Positions 33,313 to 43,029 of a stretch of DNA of 64,000 nucleotides are shown piece by piece. Location of the stretch: contig CAYMCO010000001.1 in the NCBI GenBank assembly GCA_964388955.1, forward strand, positions 1 to 64,000, given 5' to 3'. Both the position numbers and the translations under genes were made by a program. Within the stretch, counting starts at the first letter, position 1. Every line of letters begins with the position of its first letter. The stretch comes from CAYMCO01 sp964388955 (GTDB lineage: Bacteria > Chloroflexota > Anaerolineae > Anaerolineales > E44-bin32). Under the pieces are notes generated by a model. It made no database searches, was not told the origin of the DNA, and worked only from the letters and a program-made list of their open reading frames with translations.

Positions 33313-33560
33313 ACTCTCGCTGGATTGCACCGAGGGATCGGCGCGATTTGCAGGCCAATCTGCATGATCGGGATGGCTTGCGGGGCACGAAATCGGCCGA
33401 ACCCCGGCCGCTGCCTGCCCTCCCGGCAGGACACCGGGACGGTGTGGCGGTCAGCCTGTCCCCCGGCCTGACTGCCAGGACAGGCTGGACGGACAGCCTG
33501 CACCGAACCCAGCCTGCCCAGGACGCAGTCCAGGGTCCAAGGAGCTCATAGGCGTTGGTG
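33312..33560 (+). repeat. Family A repeat, third module and tail
   Basis: CGCTGGATTGCACCGAGGGA, GCGATTTGCAGGCCAATCTG, CATGATCGGGATGG, then CCCCGGCCGCTGCCTGCCC and a tail with CAGCCTGTCC/GGACAGGCTG inverted arms, ending AGGAGCTCATAGGCGTT. The hairpin module is absent. It lies between divergent genes and is oriented with the plus-strand one. Confidence 0.8.
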
Positions 33561-33601
33561 GGGGCTTCGATAAGATTTCGGGCCTTCGGGAGAAACAACT
33601 T

Positions 33602-33832
33602 ATGAAAGCCATCCTTTCTCTAAACAGAAGACCCTGGCTCTTCACACTTGTGTTTGTTCTTTTCTGGGTCATGTTCAACATCTTGGTCGTACTTGCACTG
33701 AGGTTGATCCCTCAATCGAAAGTACTTTCTCAAGTTCCGGTACCCTGGGCGCCGTTGTTGTCTCATGTCTTGACGGTCTTCATCGTGGCACCTTTCCTGC
33801 TGGGCTTCCCTGGAAAGGAGATCGAGTTCTAG
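33602..33832 (+). CDS. Small two-helix membrane protein, unknown
   Basis: A 76-residue protein; ATG 33602 has GGGAGAAA 8 bp upstream. Helices: WLFTLVFVLFWVMFNILVVL and LLSHVLTVFIVAPFLLGF. The N-terminus is basic. I do not recognise it. Its position directly after a family A copy is the same as for the other small genes. Confidence 0.5.
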   Translation: MKAILSLNRRPWLFTLVFVLFWVMFNILVVLALRLIPQSKVLSQVPVPWAPLLSHVLTVFIVAPFLLGFPGKEIEF

Positions 33833-34003
33833 CTTCATTCGCCTGACAGAGCTTGCAGCGGAGGGGTGGGTACGCACCGGCAAAGTGGCATTGTTCAGGC
33901 GAATGGCAGGTTCCGCCTTGTGAGTTGGTTCTCCCCACCCGCCGCCAACGCAAGCCCTTAGGCAGCCATCGATGCCTGATGGCGTCTTCCCAGAGGAATG
34001 TAT

Positions 34004-34732
34004 ATGAATCCCGATTCACTATTCAATCGAAAACCGTTTTTTGATGAACTCACGGGTGGTCCGGAGCGCGCATGCGTGATAGTGGGCGCAGCGATATTTG
34101 ATGCCCATTTGGACGATATGTTGCGGAGTTCTCCGGTCAGCGACAAGGGCGAGCCCAATAACCTTCTGAATGCAAGAAATGACTTTGCTCCTTTGCGAGA
34201 CTTTGGCTCGCGCATAACGTATGCCTGCCTGCTGGGAGCAATTGATAAGAGTGCGATGAGAGATCTCCGCACCATCAAGAACGCCAGGAACCTGTTCGGT
34301 CATAGTGAATTGGGTCTCGGCTTCCAGAATCAAGAGATCAAAGGCATGCTACGGAAGCTGAAGACTCCGGATCTGATCACTGAATTGTCCTTAGAGGAAC
34401 TCGCATTTCCCACACCAGATTCAGCTCCTCGAGCGCGATTTGTATGGACCGCGGTATTGCTTGTCGGCTATCTGATGAGAAGAACCAAGGTATTGAAGAA
34501 GCGACGCCTCAAGGCGGCCCCAGAATTCATACCCCAATTATGGCCTCGGCCGATATTGATACGGTCGAGACGAACGAGATCGGGTCATAGGCAACAGAAT
34601 CTTTCAAGGAGATGGGTTGATCAGCGACAATTGGAATTCCCGGAATATCGGGGGTGTGTGACAATCCAGCTTCTTGTCAGGAGGGAGGTTGGATGGTCAC
34701 AGATCAGCAGGGGACAAGGCTTTGGAAGCTGA
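34004..34732 (+). CDS. MltR-like protein with abnormal tail
   Basis: A frame of 242 codons; ATG 34004 has AGAGGA at 7 bp. The first 130 residues match the MltR/mannitol-repressor-like fold: ERACVIVGAAIFDAHLDDML, FGSRITYACLLGAI, then DLRTIKNARNLFGHS. This fold is helical and occurs both as a stand-alone protein and beside DNA-binding partners. After residue about 165 the sequence becomes basic and low in structure (LIRSRRTRSGHRQQNLSRRW), unlike the family. I infer that the natural end was lost by a frameshift and the frame runs into non-coding sequence. Confidence 0.65.
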   Translation: MNPDSLFNRKPFFDELTGGPERACVIVGAAIFDAHLDDMLRSSPVSDKGEPNNLLNARNDFAPLRDFGSRITYACLLGAIDKSAMRDLRTIKNARNLFGHSELGLGFQNQEIKGMLRKLKTPDLITELSLEELAFPTPDSAPRARFVWTAVLLVGYLMRRTKVLKKRRLKAAPEFIPQLWPRPILIRSRRTRSGHRQQNLSRRWVDQRQLEFPEYRGCVTIQLLVRREVGWSQISRGQGFGS

Positions 34733-34809
34733 TGAAGAGCCAGAAGACGCCGGCCAATGCAGCAGCGAAAGCAAGGATGGACGAGAAAACCGCCCGCAAG
34801 TAGCGGGAT

Positions 34810-35079
34810 CTAGGACGACTGCCCGGAGAAGCGAAGGCTGAACACAGCTGGCGCCCGCGGCCGGATTCCTTCGCGGAAGCCTGCGACGAGGTGAGAGATA
34901 AACTGGATGTCAACCCTGGCCTCGAGGTCAAGACCTTGCTTGAGGTTCTCCACCGCCGAGCGGATGTCGGCAGTGAGTTCGCTGGAAGGCGCTACCTCGA
35001 GTGACAGGGCTTCTGACATGGCTTCGGGAAATCTAGGGAAACGTGCGACCAGGCACCAAACCACCATGAGCTGAGCCAC
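34810..35079 (-). pseudogene. Possible acyl-CoA ligase C-terminal remnant
   Basis: A minus-strand frame of 89 codons with LEVAPSSELTADIRSAVENL and DLEARVDIQFISH. This resembles the C-terminal lobe of phenylacetate-CoA ligase-type enzymes (short strands and a helix). There is no ribosome site and no N-terminal domain. Chance similarity is possible. Confidence 0.25.
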
Positions 35080-35280
35080 ACAGCCAAGCGAGAACTCTAG
35101 TTTTGCGCGAAAGCTGACCTTGGGCCCGACACGCCCCCAAGAACTGATCTCGACGTGGCGTAGGGCTTCAGTGTGGGAGGAATAGCCGACGCCCGGGGCA
35201 GTTGATGCATTTCAACTGGTTAGGCGGACCACATTGTGCGTATCGATGATCCCAGCCCCCATTGGGACCCAGATTCTCTC
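35080..35280. other. Spacer without recognised gene
   Basis: Contains TTTCAACTGGTTAGGCGG at 35210-35227 with a GTTAGGC heptamer, but no matching attC stem was found. No gene is supported. Confidence 0.35.
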
Positions 35281-36015
35281 TTACTCTGGCAAAGCTTCCC
35301 CCAGGAGCCCCTTTATGGCTCCGCCAAATGCGGCCGCTTCATCGGGGCCTTTTGCAGTGATGATTAGGCCGTCATGCTGTACCCTCGCATAGGTGCATGT
35401 TGCTCCATAGGGCTCTAGCCTCTTGCATACATCGGAGCCAAAGCCAAACCAAGCAGTTGCCTCTCTCCCATCCAAGAGACCCGCCTCGCCCAGAACGAGC
35501 GGGCCATGGCAAAGCGCAGCCAACAATCTGCCCTCATCAACCGTCTCCTGCGCTATGCGATGGGCTTCTGGATCGTGAGTATAGATCAGGGTCTCGTTAC
35601 CGATGAAAACGACGGCATCGTAGTCTTCCACATGCACATCGGCCAGCAATATGTCCGGCTGTAGGGTCGGCCCTCCCTCGTTATCGGGCAAGGGATTCAA
35701 CGTATAGGCGCCCACCACAATCTCGTAGCCAACACGCAAGAGGGGTGATCGGGTCCCATTGAATTCAACGGGGTCAAACTGATTGCTCACGATGAACAAT
35801 AGCGCGCCGGTGCGCTCAAACGCTAGAACCACAGGTTCAGGTGGCGGAACCGGGCTTGCCGTTGGGGGCAGGGACGTACCCGTCGGCGAAGCACGAATCG
35901 GGGTCAGGGTGGGCGGAGGCGGCGCTGAAGGGGAGGCCTCATGGGGGGCTCCTGGCTGACAGGCGACAAGCAGAAGCGCAATCAGCATTACACACGCAAG
36001 GCGATGCGGATGCAT
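35281..36015 (-). CDS. DJ-1/PfpI-like lipoprotein
   Basis: A 244-residue lipoprotein; the ATG at 36015 follows AAAGGAGG, and a longer frame upstream is not supported. The signal peptide ends in LVAC (Cys near residue 17) and a Pro/Thr/Ser spacer runs to residue 65. The DJ-1/PfpI domain follows: ALLFIVSNQFDPVEF, then YDAVVFIGNETLI, the nucleophile elbow LLAALCHGPLVLGEAG with Cys near residue 169, and LIITAKGPDEAAAFG. Members are glyoxalases, chaperones or amidases, usually cytosolic, so an anchored external form is less common. The substrate is unknown. Confidence 0.8.
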   Translation of the reverse strand: MHPHRLACVMLIALLLVACQPGAPHEASPSAPPPPTLTPIRASPTGTSLPPTASPVPPPEPVVLAFERTGALLFIVSNQFDPVEFNGTRSPLLRVGYEIVVGAYTLNPLPDNEGGPTLQPDILLADVHVEDYDAVVFIGNETLIYTHDPEAHRIAQETVDEGRLLAALCHGPLVLGEAGLLDGREATAWFGFGSDVCKRLEPYGATCTYARVQHDGLIITAKGPDEAAAFGGAIKGLLGEALPE

Positions 36016-36475
36016 GTTTCCTCCTTTGAGATGCTTTCGGCCCACTCCAGAGCGATAGTGGGATCTGTTTGTGGCGCACAAGGAATTCCCTGGCAAGGCT
36101 GAATGTGGGTTGAGGGAACTCAAGACCGAGGCATCCATTCCAAGAACCCGTAATCGGGGTCCGCTCCGGGGAGCGCCTGGGTTCAGGTCCGAGCCAGATG
36201 TCGGGTGCGCTGCACTCATGTCGGATTCCTGCGTTTCCGGAAGCCGTTGCTGGCGCCATTATCGTCTGCTCTTGTAGCACCACCAAGAATCACCGCCATC
36301 ATCTAGGCCTGCCCGGAACCTCGAAGTGGCACCGCGGCCGGGATAATGGCTGCCTCCCCGTATGGCCAAATCTCCATCGGAACATAGCGGCCATTTCTTC
36401 ATCTCATCTTTGCGGATATTCCTGAATGGGCCCATTGTACGTCTTCAAGGCATTTGGGGCACATTTGCGCGCTTG
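36016..36475. other. Spacer without recognised gene
   Basis: Region between the DJ-1-like gene and the transposase. No gene is supported, and no terminal inverted repeat of the insertion sequence could be fixed with confidence. Confidence 0.35.
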
Positions 36476-37459
36476 CTAAGAGAATATTCTCCGCCTTGTA
36501 TTTGTGGTCCATCGCCATTGGCCATGGAACCCCAGGTTCCATTTCCTGCGATATCTCAGAATCGCTCGCTTGATCTCCTCCGCTCTTCCAAAGTAGACAT
36601 CTTCCGGCGTGAGATTGTCAAGCGATTCATGGTAGCGTTCCCTCTTGTAGTATTCCACAAATGCGCGGATCGCGGTTTCACGTTTCCATGGGTATTCATG
36701 ATTCCGCAGTTTGATCACATTCTTCATCGAGCGGTGGTAGCGCTCGATCTCCCCCAGGGTCATCGGATGGTACGGTGCACCTCGGACATGATCGATGTCG
36801 TTGCGCTGAAGATACCTCTTCGGTTCGCCAGAAAGGTAGCAGGGGCCGTTGTCCGAGAGCAGTCTGGGACAGTGCCCCTCCCCGACCCGGCCCAGATCTG
36901 TCCTTGATAGGCCCATCTCGTGCGTGTCCTGGACATCTCCGGCGCTCATGGTCTTGCATAGCTTCCACGCCAGGATGTATCGGGAGTAGTCATCCAGTAC
37001 CGATGAAAGGTAGTGCCAGCCCCAGCCCAGCGCTTTCAGGTATGTGAAATCGGTCTGCCGGAGCTCGTTCAGTCGCCTGGTGGGCTTCTCATGCTTCTCC
37101 CTGGCAGAACCCATCTGGAAAGCCGGACCGGTAACCAGGTCAAAACCCTTCAGAATGCGGTATACGCTTGATTCTGAGATGCAATAGCCATCCGTATCGG
37201 TGACGTGCCAGGCAAGCTGCCGGGGTGACTTGTCCGGGTTCTGCAGCGCATACCGCACCACCTGGTCACAAACGATGTCCGGGATCCGGTTCCAGAAACG
37301 TCTTGGCCTGGGCTTGAGATGGTTCAACCCATCCAGCCGTTCCTTCCGGTAGCGCTGATACCAGCGATACACCGCCCCGGTGTCGTTCCGGGAGATTGTG
37401 CTGCGGCGCACGTCCAGTTCTTCCATGGTCTTGTGGATAGAAAGCTCGGAGCGCTCCAC
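36476..37459 (-). mobile_element. DDE (rve) transposase, IS3/IS481-like, N-terminus disturbed
   Basis: A 327-codon transposase with an integrase catalytic core. The helix-turn-helix MEELDVRRSTISR is followed by WYQRYRKERLDGL. The DDE residues are Asp in RQTDFTYLKALGW, Asp in LLSDNGPCYL and Glu in GEIERYHRSMKNVI. The end is YYKRERYHESLDNLTPEDVY. The residues NDTGAVY sit inside the usual STISRWYQRY junction, a small insertion. The frame continues a few codons before GTG 37459 (ERIKSNHLV) to a stop, with no ATG, so the N-terminus is probably truncated. Activity is doubtful. Confidence 0.75.
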
Positions 37460-37828
37460 GAGGTGGTTACTCTTGATTCTCTCGGCCTGTGATCAACGCA
37501 CACCTGCACTGCGTGCGGCGCAGGTGTCATTCGTCCGACATCGTGTCCATGCCGAGCAGGCTTCTTTTGGAGCACTTTATGCCGAGAAGCAGTCGAACGC
37601 TGCCGAGGCGATGGAAGAGTTGGTTACTCCGATACCGATCGATATCGAGGAATGGACCGGAGAAACACCTAATCGCGGAGAAGCCGGCGACCAACGCCGC
37701 TTGGCGATGCCCAAGGAGCGCACCAAACTTGACCGGACCTGCACCGGAAGGGGGGCGCCCACCATCACGGTGGGTGCCAGAAAGACTCCAAACGAGGCCT
37801 TCCTAGAGAGAGAACTCCTCCTCCTCAG
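37460..37828. other. Spacer without recognised gene
   Basis: Between the transposase and the tRNA fragment; the open frames here lack ribosome sites and motifs. Confidence 0.35.
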
Positions 37829-37870
37829 GCGCGCCCGGGGAAACTCGAACCCCCAACCTACTGATTCGAA
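37829..37870 (-). pseudogene. tRNA-Arg 3' half, possible att site
   Basis: On the minus strand the sequence gives CTTCGAA (anticodon loop with TCG), ATCAGTAGGTTG, a T-arm GGGGGTTCGAGTTTCCC and an acceptor strand CGGGCGC. This is the 3' half of a tRNA-Arg(TCG). The 5' half is missing: the sequence beyond the anticodon loop does not pair with TCAGT and instead forms a palindrome. Such tRNA 3' fragments are typical attachment-site remnants left by integrated elements. Confidence 0.6.
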
Positions 37871-37888
37871 GTTTTACGACTTCGAATC
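37863..37888. repeat. Perfect 10-bp palindrome at the tRNA fragment
   Basis: GATTCGAAGT and ACTTCGAATC pair perfectly around a 6-nt spacer (TTTACG). The left arm is the anticodon-loop region of the tRNA fragment, so the right arm is an inverted copy of it. Confidence 0.7.
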
Positions 37889-38508
37889 CATGGGGTTGTT
37901 CAACGTGCTTCTGGGTTTGTTCTAGAGTGATGGCAACAATCAAGAAGTCTATCGCCTCCATCGCTTACATACGAAGCACTGGGTTTGCAGTACAACTGCA
38001 GTACGCTCTTCTCCTCCCTTCTTATAGTTGCCGGATTGCACAACAGATTGCGATGTGATACTCGATCCGCGTAGCAGGATACGACCGCGTTGAACTCTCC
38101 CTGCTTGAGGCGGGAAGGAAATATGTGTCTCCGTCACGTTAGCCGTGAATGATTGATATGCAAAGCCATAAACCTAGCCAACAAGAGATCAGCAACTGAC
38201 ACAATCGCTCGTTGCACACATACTCACAATAATGAATGAGGAAATCATCCAAGATGATCCGAGAAAGCGAGAAATCCATTGTCAGCACTTCTAGCAATCG
38301 ATGGCTAGAGAGCTGGGCGTTGCATGAGTTGAATATTGCCAATTGAGCTCCATACTTCAAGAATCGCCCCCTTGATCGGAAGCAGAGTTGTAGCACTTAG
38401 AAGGAATCATGCTGACATTGAATCATCAGATTGTGGAATCACAATACATAATCCACTTGTTGGACTCGCTGCAATCAGACCAGCAAATGGAATCTTCAGA
38501 AAGGAGAT
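37889..38508. other. Spacer without recognised gene
   Basis: AT-richer sequence without a supported gene on either strand. Confidence 0.4.
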
Positions 38509-39531
38509 TTATCCGAATTCTGGTACGATTTCTCTGGCAAGGAAGCGCATTGCACCTGTGAAGTTCCCAACCGATCCTTCAAATCCACCTGTGTCTAGGT
38601 CAATTCCGGCCGCCATAGGGACTGCAAGTACGTGATTGAACCCAAGGTCCAAAACCCGACGTTGAAGCCCCTCCATTACTTGTTCCTTCGTTCCGTAAAC
38701 AATGGGATCGAGTACGTCGAAGTAGGGAATCTGATCTTCTGGTTTGATTGAATCTCGATATCCTAATACATCGTAGATAGCATCAATTGCTTCATTGTGC
38801 TTCAGCCTACCATCGGTGAAAATGATCCAGACCAGTCGGCCACGAGTGATTTCGTTAATGTCACGACCGAGTGCATCACAATTCTTCTTGAGCGCTTCAA
38901 TGATCCGCCTTACAAGAACATCGTCCCCCCATTCAACGCCAATTCCATTAGCATGTTCCGCTGCGACACGGGGCATCAACTTGGTTCCTTGACCTATGGC
39001 GACCCATATGGGAGGATGAGGCTTCTGAATGGGTTTGGGGCTAAGCGCCACATTCTTGATCTCGAAATGATCTCCCTTATAGCTGGCGCGATCTTGAGTC
39101 CAAAGCAGTTTCTGTATTTCAATTGACTCCCGAAGAATTGCGACCCTTTGCGCTGGTACTGGAAAATCCTGGCCCCAAGCCCGATATTGGACCTCATCAT
39201 CGCCAGCGCCGATACCCAGGTTTATCCGCCCACCTGAAATATTGTCAAGGGATGCAACCATCTTTGCGATCAGTGGCGGGATGCGTCGCACTGCTGGTGT
39301 TGCCATCGGTCCTATACGAATTTTCTCGGTCGCATCGGCAAGGGCGGCCAATAGAGTGAACACTTCGAAGTATTCAGTGTCTGCTGGGACATAAGGGGCG
39401 TGTCCCATTATGTTGTCCTGGGTCCATGCAGCTTCAAAGCCCAGAAGCTCTGCCTCTTTCCATATGGCTCGCGTGTCGCTGAATGTCCAATTGTTGCCAT
39501 GTGCAAATATGCTGAATTCGAGCCTTGACAT
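38509..39531 (-). CDS. LLM class flavin-dependent oxidoreductase
   Basis: A 340-residue luciferase-like monooxygenase or F420-dependent reductase with a complete TIM barrel. ATG 39531 has AAAGGAAA. Family features are SIFAHGNNWTF at the first strand, FEAAWTQDNIMGHAPYVP, IRIGPMATPAVRRIPPLIA and GRINLGIGAGDDEVQYRAWG for cofactor phosphate binding, and PHPPIWVAIGQGTKLM. It is a paralogue of the protein at 41845-42870, with about two thirds identity by eye. The flavin (FMN or F420) and substrate cannot be told. It belongs to the minus-strand cluster opposite the Lrp-type regulator. Confidence 0.88.
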   Translation of the reverse strand: MSRLEFSIFAHGNNWTFSDTRAIWKEAELLGFEAAWTQDNIMGHAPYVPADTEYFEVFTLLAALADATEKIRIGPMATPAVRRIPPLIAKMVASLDNISGGRINLGIGAGDDEVQYRAWGQDFPVPAQRVAILRESIEIQKLLWTQDRASYKGDHFEIKNVALSPKPIQKPHPPIWVAIGQGTKLMPRVAAEHANGIGVEWGDDVLVRRIIEALKKNCDALGRDINEITRGRLVWIIFTDGRLKHNEAIDAIYDVLGYRDSIKPEDQIPYFDVLDPIVYGTKEQVMEGLQRRVLDLGFNHVLAVPMAAGIDLDTGGFEGSVGNFTGAMRFLAREIVPEFG

Positions 39532-39545
39532 CGATTTCCTTTCGC

Positions 39546-39556
39546 TATTCTATGCG
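39546..39556. promoter_or_regulatory. Motif shared with the regulator's upstream region
   Basis: TATTCTATGCG, 15 bp before the start codon of the LLM gene, resembles TATTCTATCTGCG at 44549-44561 beside the Lrp-type gene. It is a candidate operator half-site for that regulator. The match is short. Confidence 0.25.
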
Positions 39557-39979
39557 CGGTCAATACGAATGGGCGGGACTCTCGCCAATCATCTTCTTCA
39601 ATCCCTCCGATGGTGCAATAGGGGCGGTGCTAACATCCACAATAGTCCTGCGTATTACTTCATCAGAGAAAAGGAAAAAGCCCAAAGATCCTGTGGCTAA
39701 GAATCATCCATATGAGGCGGGGAACAAGCCCGAACCCTTCAGAAATCTCGCATTAGAGATTTGCCTGTGTCCTCCACCGTCGATGTGTTGCTCGACCAGC
39801 CAAGAGGAGGTCTTCTCTTGTGCCAATTCGGACACGGCCCGATCACTTTATTGCGGAGGATTCGATCCCCGAATTCTCTAAAAGCAGCCAGAGATGTCCA
39901 CCGCGTAGTATTCATGCAATCCGTGATAACCACGCACCTGCCCGCATCAATAATCATCCATACCCGTAGGGAATATGCT
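39557..39979. other. Spacer without recognised gene
   Basis: Between the LLM gene and the binding-protein terminator hairpin. Small frames only, none supported. Confidence 0.35.
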
Positions 39980-40014
39980 GATCGGGGCTTCGCGAAAGGG
40001 CAGAAGCCCCGATC
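39980..40014 (-). terminator. Hairpin after the binding-protein gene
   Basis: GATCGGGGCTTC and GAAGCCCCGATC form a perfect 12-bp stem with an 11-nt loop, 9 bp beyond the stop of the binding-protein gene on the minus strand. A T-run is absent, but the position fits a terminator. Confidence 0.6.
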
Positions 40015-40022
40015 ACCTATGC

Positions 40023-41747
40023 CTATTTGATCGTCGCGTTCATGAGCACGTTAGTGAACACCATCTTTGCACCGGATAGCGGGCACGTAAGATGTGGAAA
40101 TTCGAAACGATCACCACGGACCGCTTGGACTTCGATAGGTGCCGCAAGAATGATGAAGGGCCTATCTTCGTACATGATCGATTGTGCCTCGAACATCATT
40201 CCTCTATATTCTTCTGGATCAACTGTCACAAATCCGGCATTGATCAACGCGTCAAACTCTTCGTTACAGTAGCCGGGGAAGTTTAGCCCACTGCTTCCCC
40301 ATTCGATAGAAACACATGACGATGTCCAGTTTAGTTGGATTGGGGCGAATACATCAGTATACATGCTGTAGATGAGCATGTCATAGTCACGGTAATTTAG
40401 AAGGTCGGTCAATACTCCCGCCTCTAAACCCTCCACTTCAACCGCAATGCCAATTTCCGATAAGGAGGCAGTGATCATATCCGCGATCGTCAACTCAACC
40501 GGATTCTCCAACTGATAGGCCAACCGGAACTCCAATGGAAGCCCATCTGCTGTCTCGAGGACGCCATCTCCATCGTTATCCATATAGCCTGCTCCGGCCA
40601 AGATACTCTTGGCTTGGTCTAGGTCATAGGGTGTTACCGTCAATTCAGGATTGACCTTACCTGGCATGACCGACGGGCAAGCCCAATTCGTTGGACAGAG
40701 CTCTCCATACCCCAGCAAAGCCACATCGAGTATTTGTTGCCTGTCAATGGCATAGTCTATCGCCTCACGAACCTTTGGATCTTCAATGGCCGGGTGCTTG
40801 TCGCCTGCAGGATCAACGTTGAATTCAAGCTCATATTTATCTGAAGCAAGCAATTCGTAGATGGCGGCGTTGGGGTTTCCTTTCAAAGCTTCAACGTATT
40901 CTGCTCCCAGATTGGCCGTCATGTCTATTTCACCACCCAGGAAAGCATTAACTAGCGCGTCCGTATTTGCATACATCTGAAGCACAATACGATCGATAGG
41001 GGGCTTTCCATAATGGTAGTCGGGGCGTGCATCAAAGACGACATGACTTCCCGGTTCCCATTCCGTTACCACATATGGACCCGCCCCGCTTGGCGGGAAA
41101 TTCTCATATTCAAACACATTGTCTTCAGTTAGAAGATCTGTTACCGATGGAGGTAACGGATACAGTGTAATCAATTCGACATCAGCCAAGTAGGGGACCG
41201 GCACTTTCGTGTTTACCTTGAACGTCAGGTCATCTATCACCACGACGGATTCAAGTTGCTCGGTTGTCTTGTATATGTAGGATAGACTTGGCATTGAGGC
41301 GTACCATTCAAGAAACCCTGCTGCAACTTGAGCATCTATTGGCTCCCCGTTCGAGAACGTAATCCCTTCATTCAATTTGAGGGTCCATGACTTGGCGTCT
41401 TCCGACATTTCCCAGGATTCCATAAGGCGAGTAGGAATCGCTCTGCAACCCTCACCTTTTCCAAAGTAAGGCTCATTGACAAGATCCGAAAGCCACCAAG
41501 CAGCCGTGCATCCAGGCTGCATCCAGCAGTCAATAGGAGTCAACCATCCAACCCGCAATACGACTGGCTCTTCTGATACTGCAGTTGGCTCGGGCTCCTC
41601 CACTTCCTCACTCACCTCCGTCGGTACACCCACCTCTTCCGGGGGACCTGTCTCCTCGACGGTGGGTGTAGCAACCCCACCACATCCTGTGACGAGAAGT
41701 GAAATGACCACAAGCAGTCCGAACAGCAAACTGAGTCTTCTACTCAT
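40023..41747 (-). CDS. Oligopeptide-type ABC substrate-binding lipoprotein
   Basis: A 574-residue SBP_bac_5 (OppA/DppA cluster C) lipoprotein. The signal peptide ends in LLVTGC, then a Glu/Pro/Val-rich spacer. Conserved stretches include WTLKLNEGITFSNGEPIDAQ, GAGPYVVTEWEPGSHVVFD, IDYAIDRQQILDVALLGYGE and AKSILAGAGYMDNDGDGV. ATG 41747 follows GGAGGAGAT. It would capture a peptide or similar solute for uptake, but no permease or ATPase genes lie in the cluster, so those subunits must come from elsewhere. It is flanked by two LLM oxidoreductases in the same direction. Confidence 0.9.
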   Translation of the reverse strand: MSRRLSLLFGLLVVISLLVTGCGGVATPTVEETGPPEEVGVPTEVSEEVEEPEPTAVSEEPVVLRVGWLTPIDCWMQPGCTAAWWLSDLVNEPYFGKGEGCRAIPTRLMESWEMSEDAKSWTLKLNEGITFSNGEPIDAQVAAGFLEWYASMPSLSYIYKTTEQLESVVVIDDLTFKVNTKVPVPYLADVELITLYPLPPSVTDLLTEDNVFEYENFPPSGAGPYVVTEWEPGSHVVFDARPDYHYGKPPIDRIVLQMYANTDALVNAFLGGEIDMTANLGAEYVEALKGNPNAAIYELLASDKYELEFNVDPAGDKHPAIEDPKVREAIDYAIDRQQILDVALLGYGELCPTNWACPSVMPGKVNPELTVTPYDLDQAKSILAGAGYMDNDGDGVLETADGLPLEFRLAYQLENPVELTIADMITASLSEIGIAVEVEGLEAGVLTDLLNYRDYDMLIYSMYTDVFAPIQLNWTSSCVSIEWGSSGLNFPGYCNEEFDALINAGFVTVDPEEYRGMMFEAQSIMYEDRPFIILAAPIEVQAVRGDRFEFPHLTCPLSGAKMVFTNVLMNATIK

Positions 41748-41844
41748 TGCAGATCTCCTCCATCAAGGGGTAGCATTCTTCGAAAACTCGGCCCGAATCA
41801 GATCATCTTCTAGTCCAGATATTCCTCGGGTTGTTCTCCTCCTT

Positions 41845-42870
41845 TCAGCTGAATTCTGGCACGATTTCCTTTGCTAGATGGCGCATCGCCCCGACGAAAT
41901 TGCCTTCAGACCCCTCCAATTCGCCAGTATCAATTTCGATCCCGACAGCAATGGGAACAGCAATGACATGATTGAAACCAAGGTCGAGAACTCGCCTTTG
42001 AAGCCCTTCGCAAATCTGATCAGCCGTGCCATAGACAAGAGGATCGACGACATCAAAGTATGTGTGCTCCGGGGTTGGCCTAGGCGCATCTTCTGCTCTC
42101 ACCACATCGTATAGCCCCTCGATAGCCATGTCATGGTCGAGAGAGCCATCGGTGAAGACGATCCAAACCAGGCGCCCGCGGGTGATCTCGGATGAATCAC
42201 GGCCCAACCGATCGCAATTCCGTTCCAGCGCATCAGTGATCTGCCTCACGACGTCGTCAATCCCCCACTCCACTCCGATGCCGTCGGCCAGCTCTGCCGC
42301 GACTTTGGGCATGAGCTTTGTGCCTTGCCCGATCGCCACCCAGATCGGGGGATGTGGTTTCTGCACAGGTTTCGGGCTGAGGGCGGTGCCTTCTACGCGA
42401 AAATGCTCACCCTCAAAGGTCGCCCGCTCCTGCGTCCACATTAACTTCATGATCTGAATTGATTCCCGCAGCATTTGCACTCGCTGCGCTGGTGCCGGAA
42501 AATCCTGTCCCCAGGCCCGGTACTGGAACTCATCATCCCCGGCGCCTATCGCCAGGTTCACCCTGCCATTAGAGATGTTATCGATCGACGCCACCATCTT
42601 CGCGAGCAATGGCGGGATTCGCCGTGGGACGGGGGTAGCCATGGGGCCAATGCGGATCTTGCTGGTCGCCTGTGCAATAGCGGAGAGCAGAGTGAAGACT
42701 TCAAAATAGCCAATATCCGCCGGCACATAGGGGGAATGCCCCATAATGTTATCCTGAGTCCAAGCAGCTTCAAATCCGAGACGCTCCGCCTCCTGCCATA
42801 TGGCGCGCGTGCCTTCGTAAGACCAGTTGTTCCCGTGAGCGAAAATGCTGAAGCCCAATCTCTCAGCCAT
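41845..42870 (-). CDS. LLM class flavin-dependent oxidoreductase, paralogue
   Basis: A 341-residue paralogue of the gene at 38509. It has the same landmarks: SIFAHGNNWSYEGTRAIWQE, FEAAWTQDNIMGHSPYVP, VNLAIGAGDDEFQYRAWGQD, PHPPIWVAIGQGTKLMP and a conserved end AMRHLAKEIVPEFS. ATG 42870 has GGAAGGG upstream. The two copies flank the binding-protein gene, which suggests an internal duplication. I infer that the pair modifies or degrades the compound captured by the binding protein. Confidence 0.88.
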   Translation of the reverse strand: MAERLGFSIFAHGNNWSYEGTRAIWQEAERLGFEAAWTQDNIMGHSPYVPADIGYFEVFTLLSAIAQATSKIRIGPMATPVPRRIPPLLAKMVASIDNISNGRVNLAIGAGDDEFQYRAWGQDFPAPAQRVQMLRESIQIMKLMWTQERATFEGEHFRVEGTALSPKPVQKPHPPIWVAIGQGTKLMPKVAAELADGIGVEWGIDDVVRQITDALERNCDRLGRDSSEITRGRLVWIVFTDGSLDHDMAIEGLYDVVRAEDAPRPTPEHTYFDVVDPLVYGTADQICEGLQRRVLDLGFNHVIAVPIAVGIEIDTGELEGSEGNFVGAMRHLAKEIVPEFS

Positions 42871-43029
42871 GTGCGTCCCTTCCTAGGTGATCATGCCCAC
42901 GCCATTGGATTCTTTGATGTTCATCTTCCTCAAGGGGATGTGCTGCGCTCGCCAGACGCTCTTAACCACAGGAAGGATCTACTGCGAGCCCTGCACTCTT
43001 CCCATCAGGGAACCTCTCGTTGGTGGTCG

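Noticed and set aside
28652..35225. GTTAGGC heptamers at 28652 and 35219 as attC ends
   Set aside because: No complementary 5' arm found within 150 bp of either.
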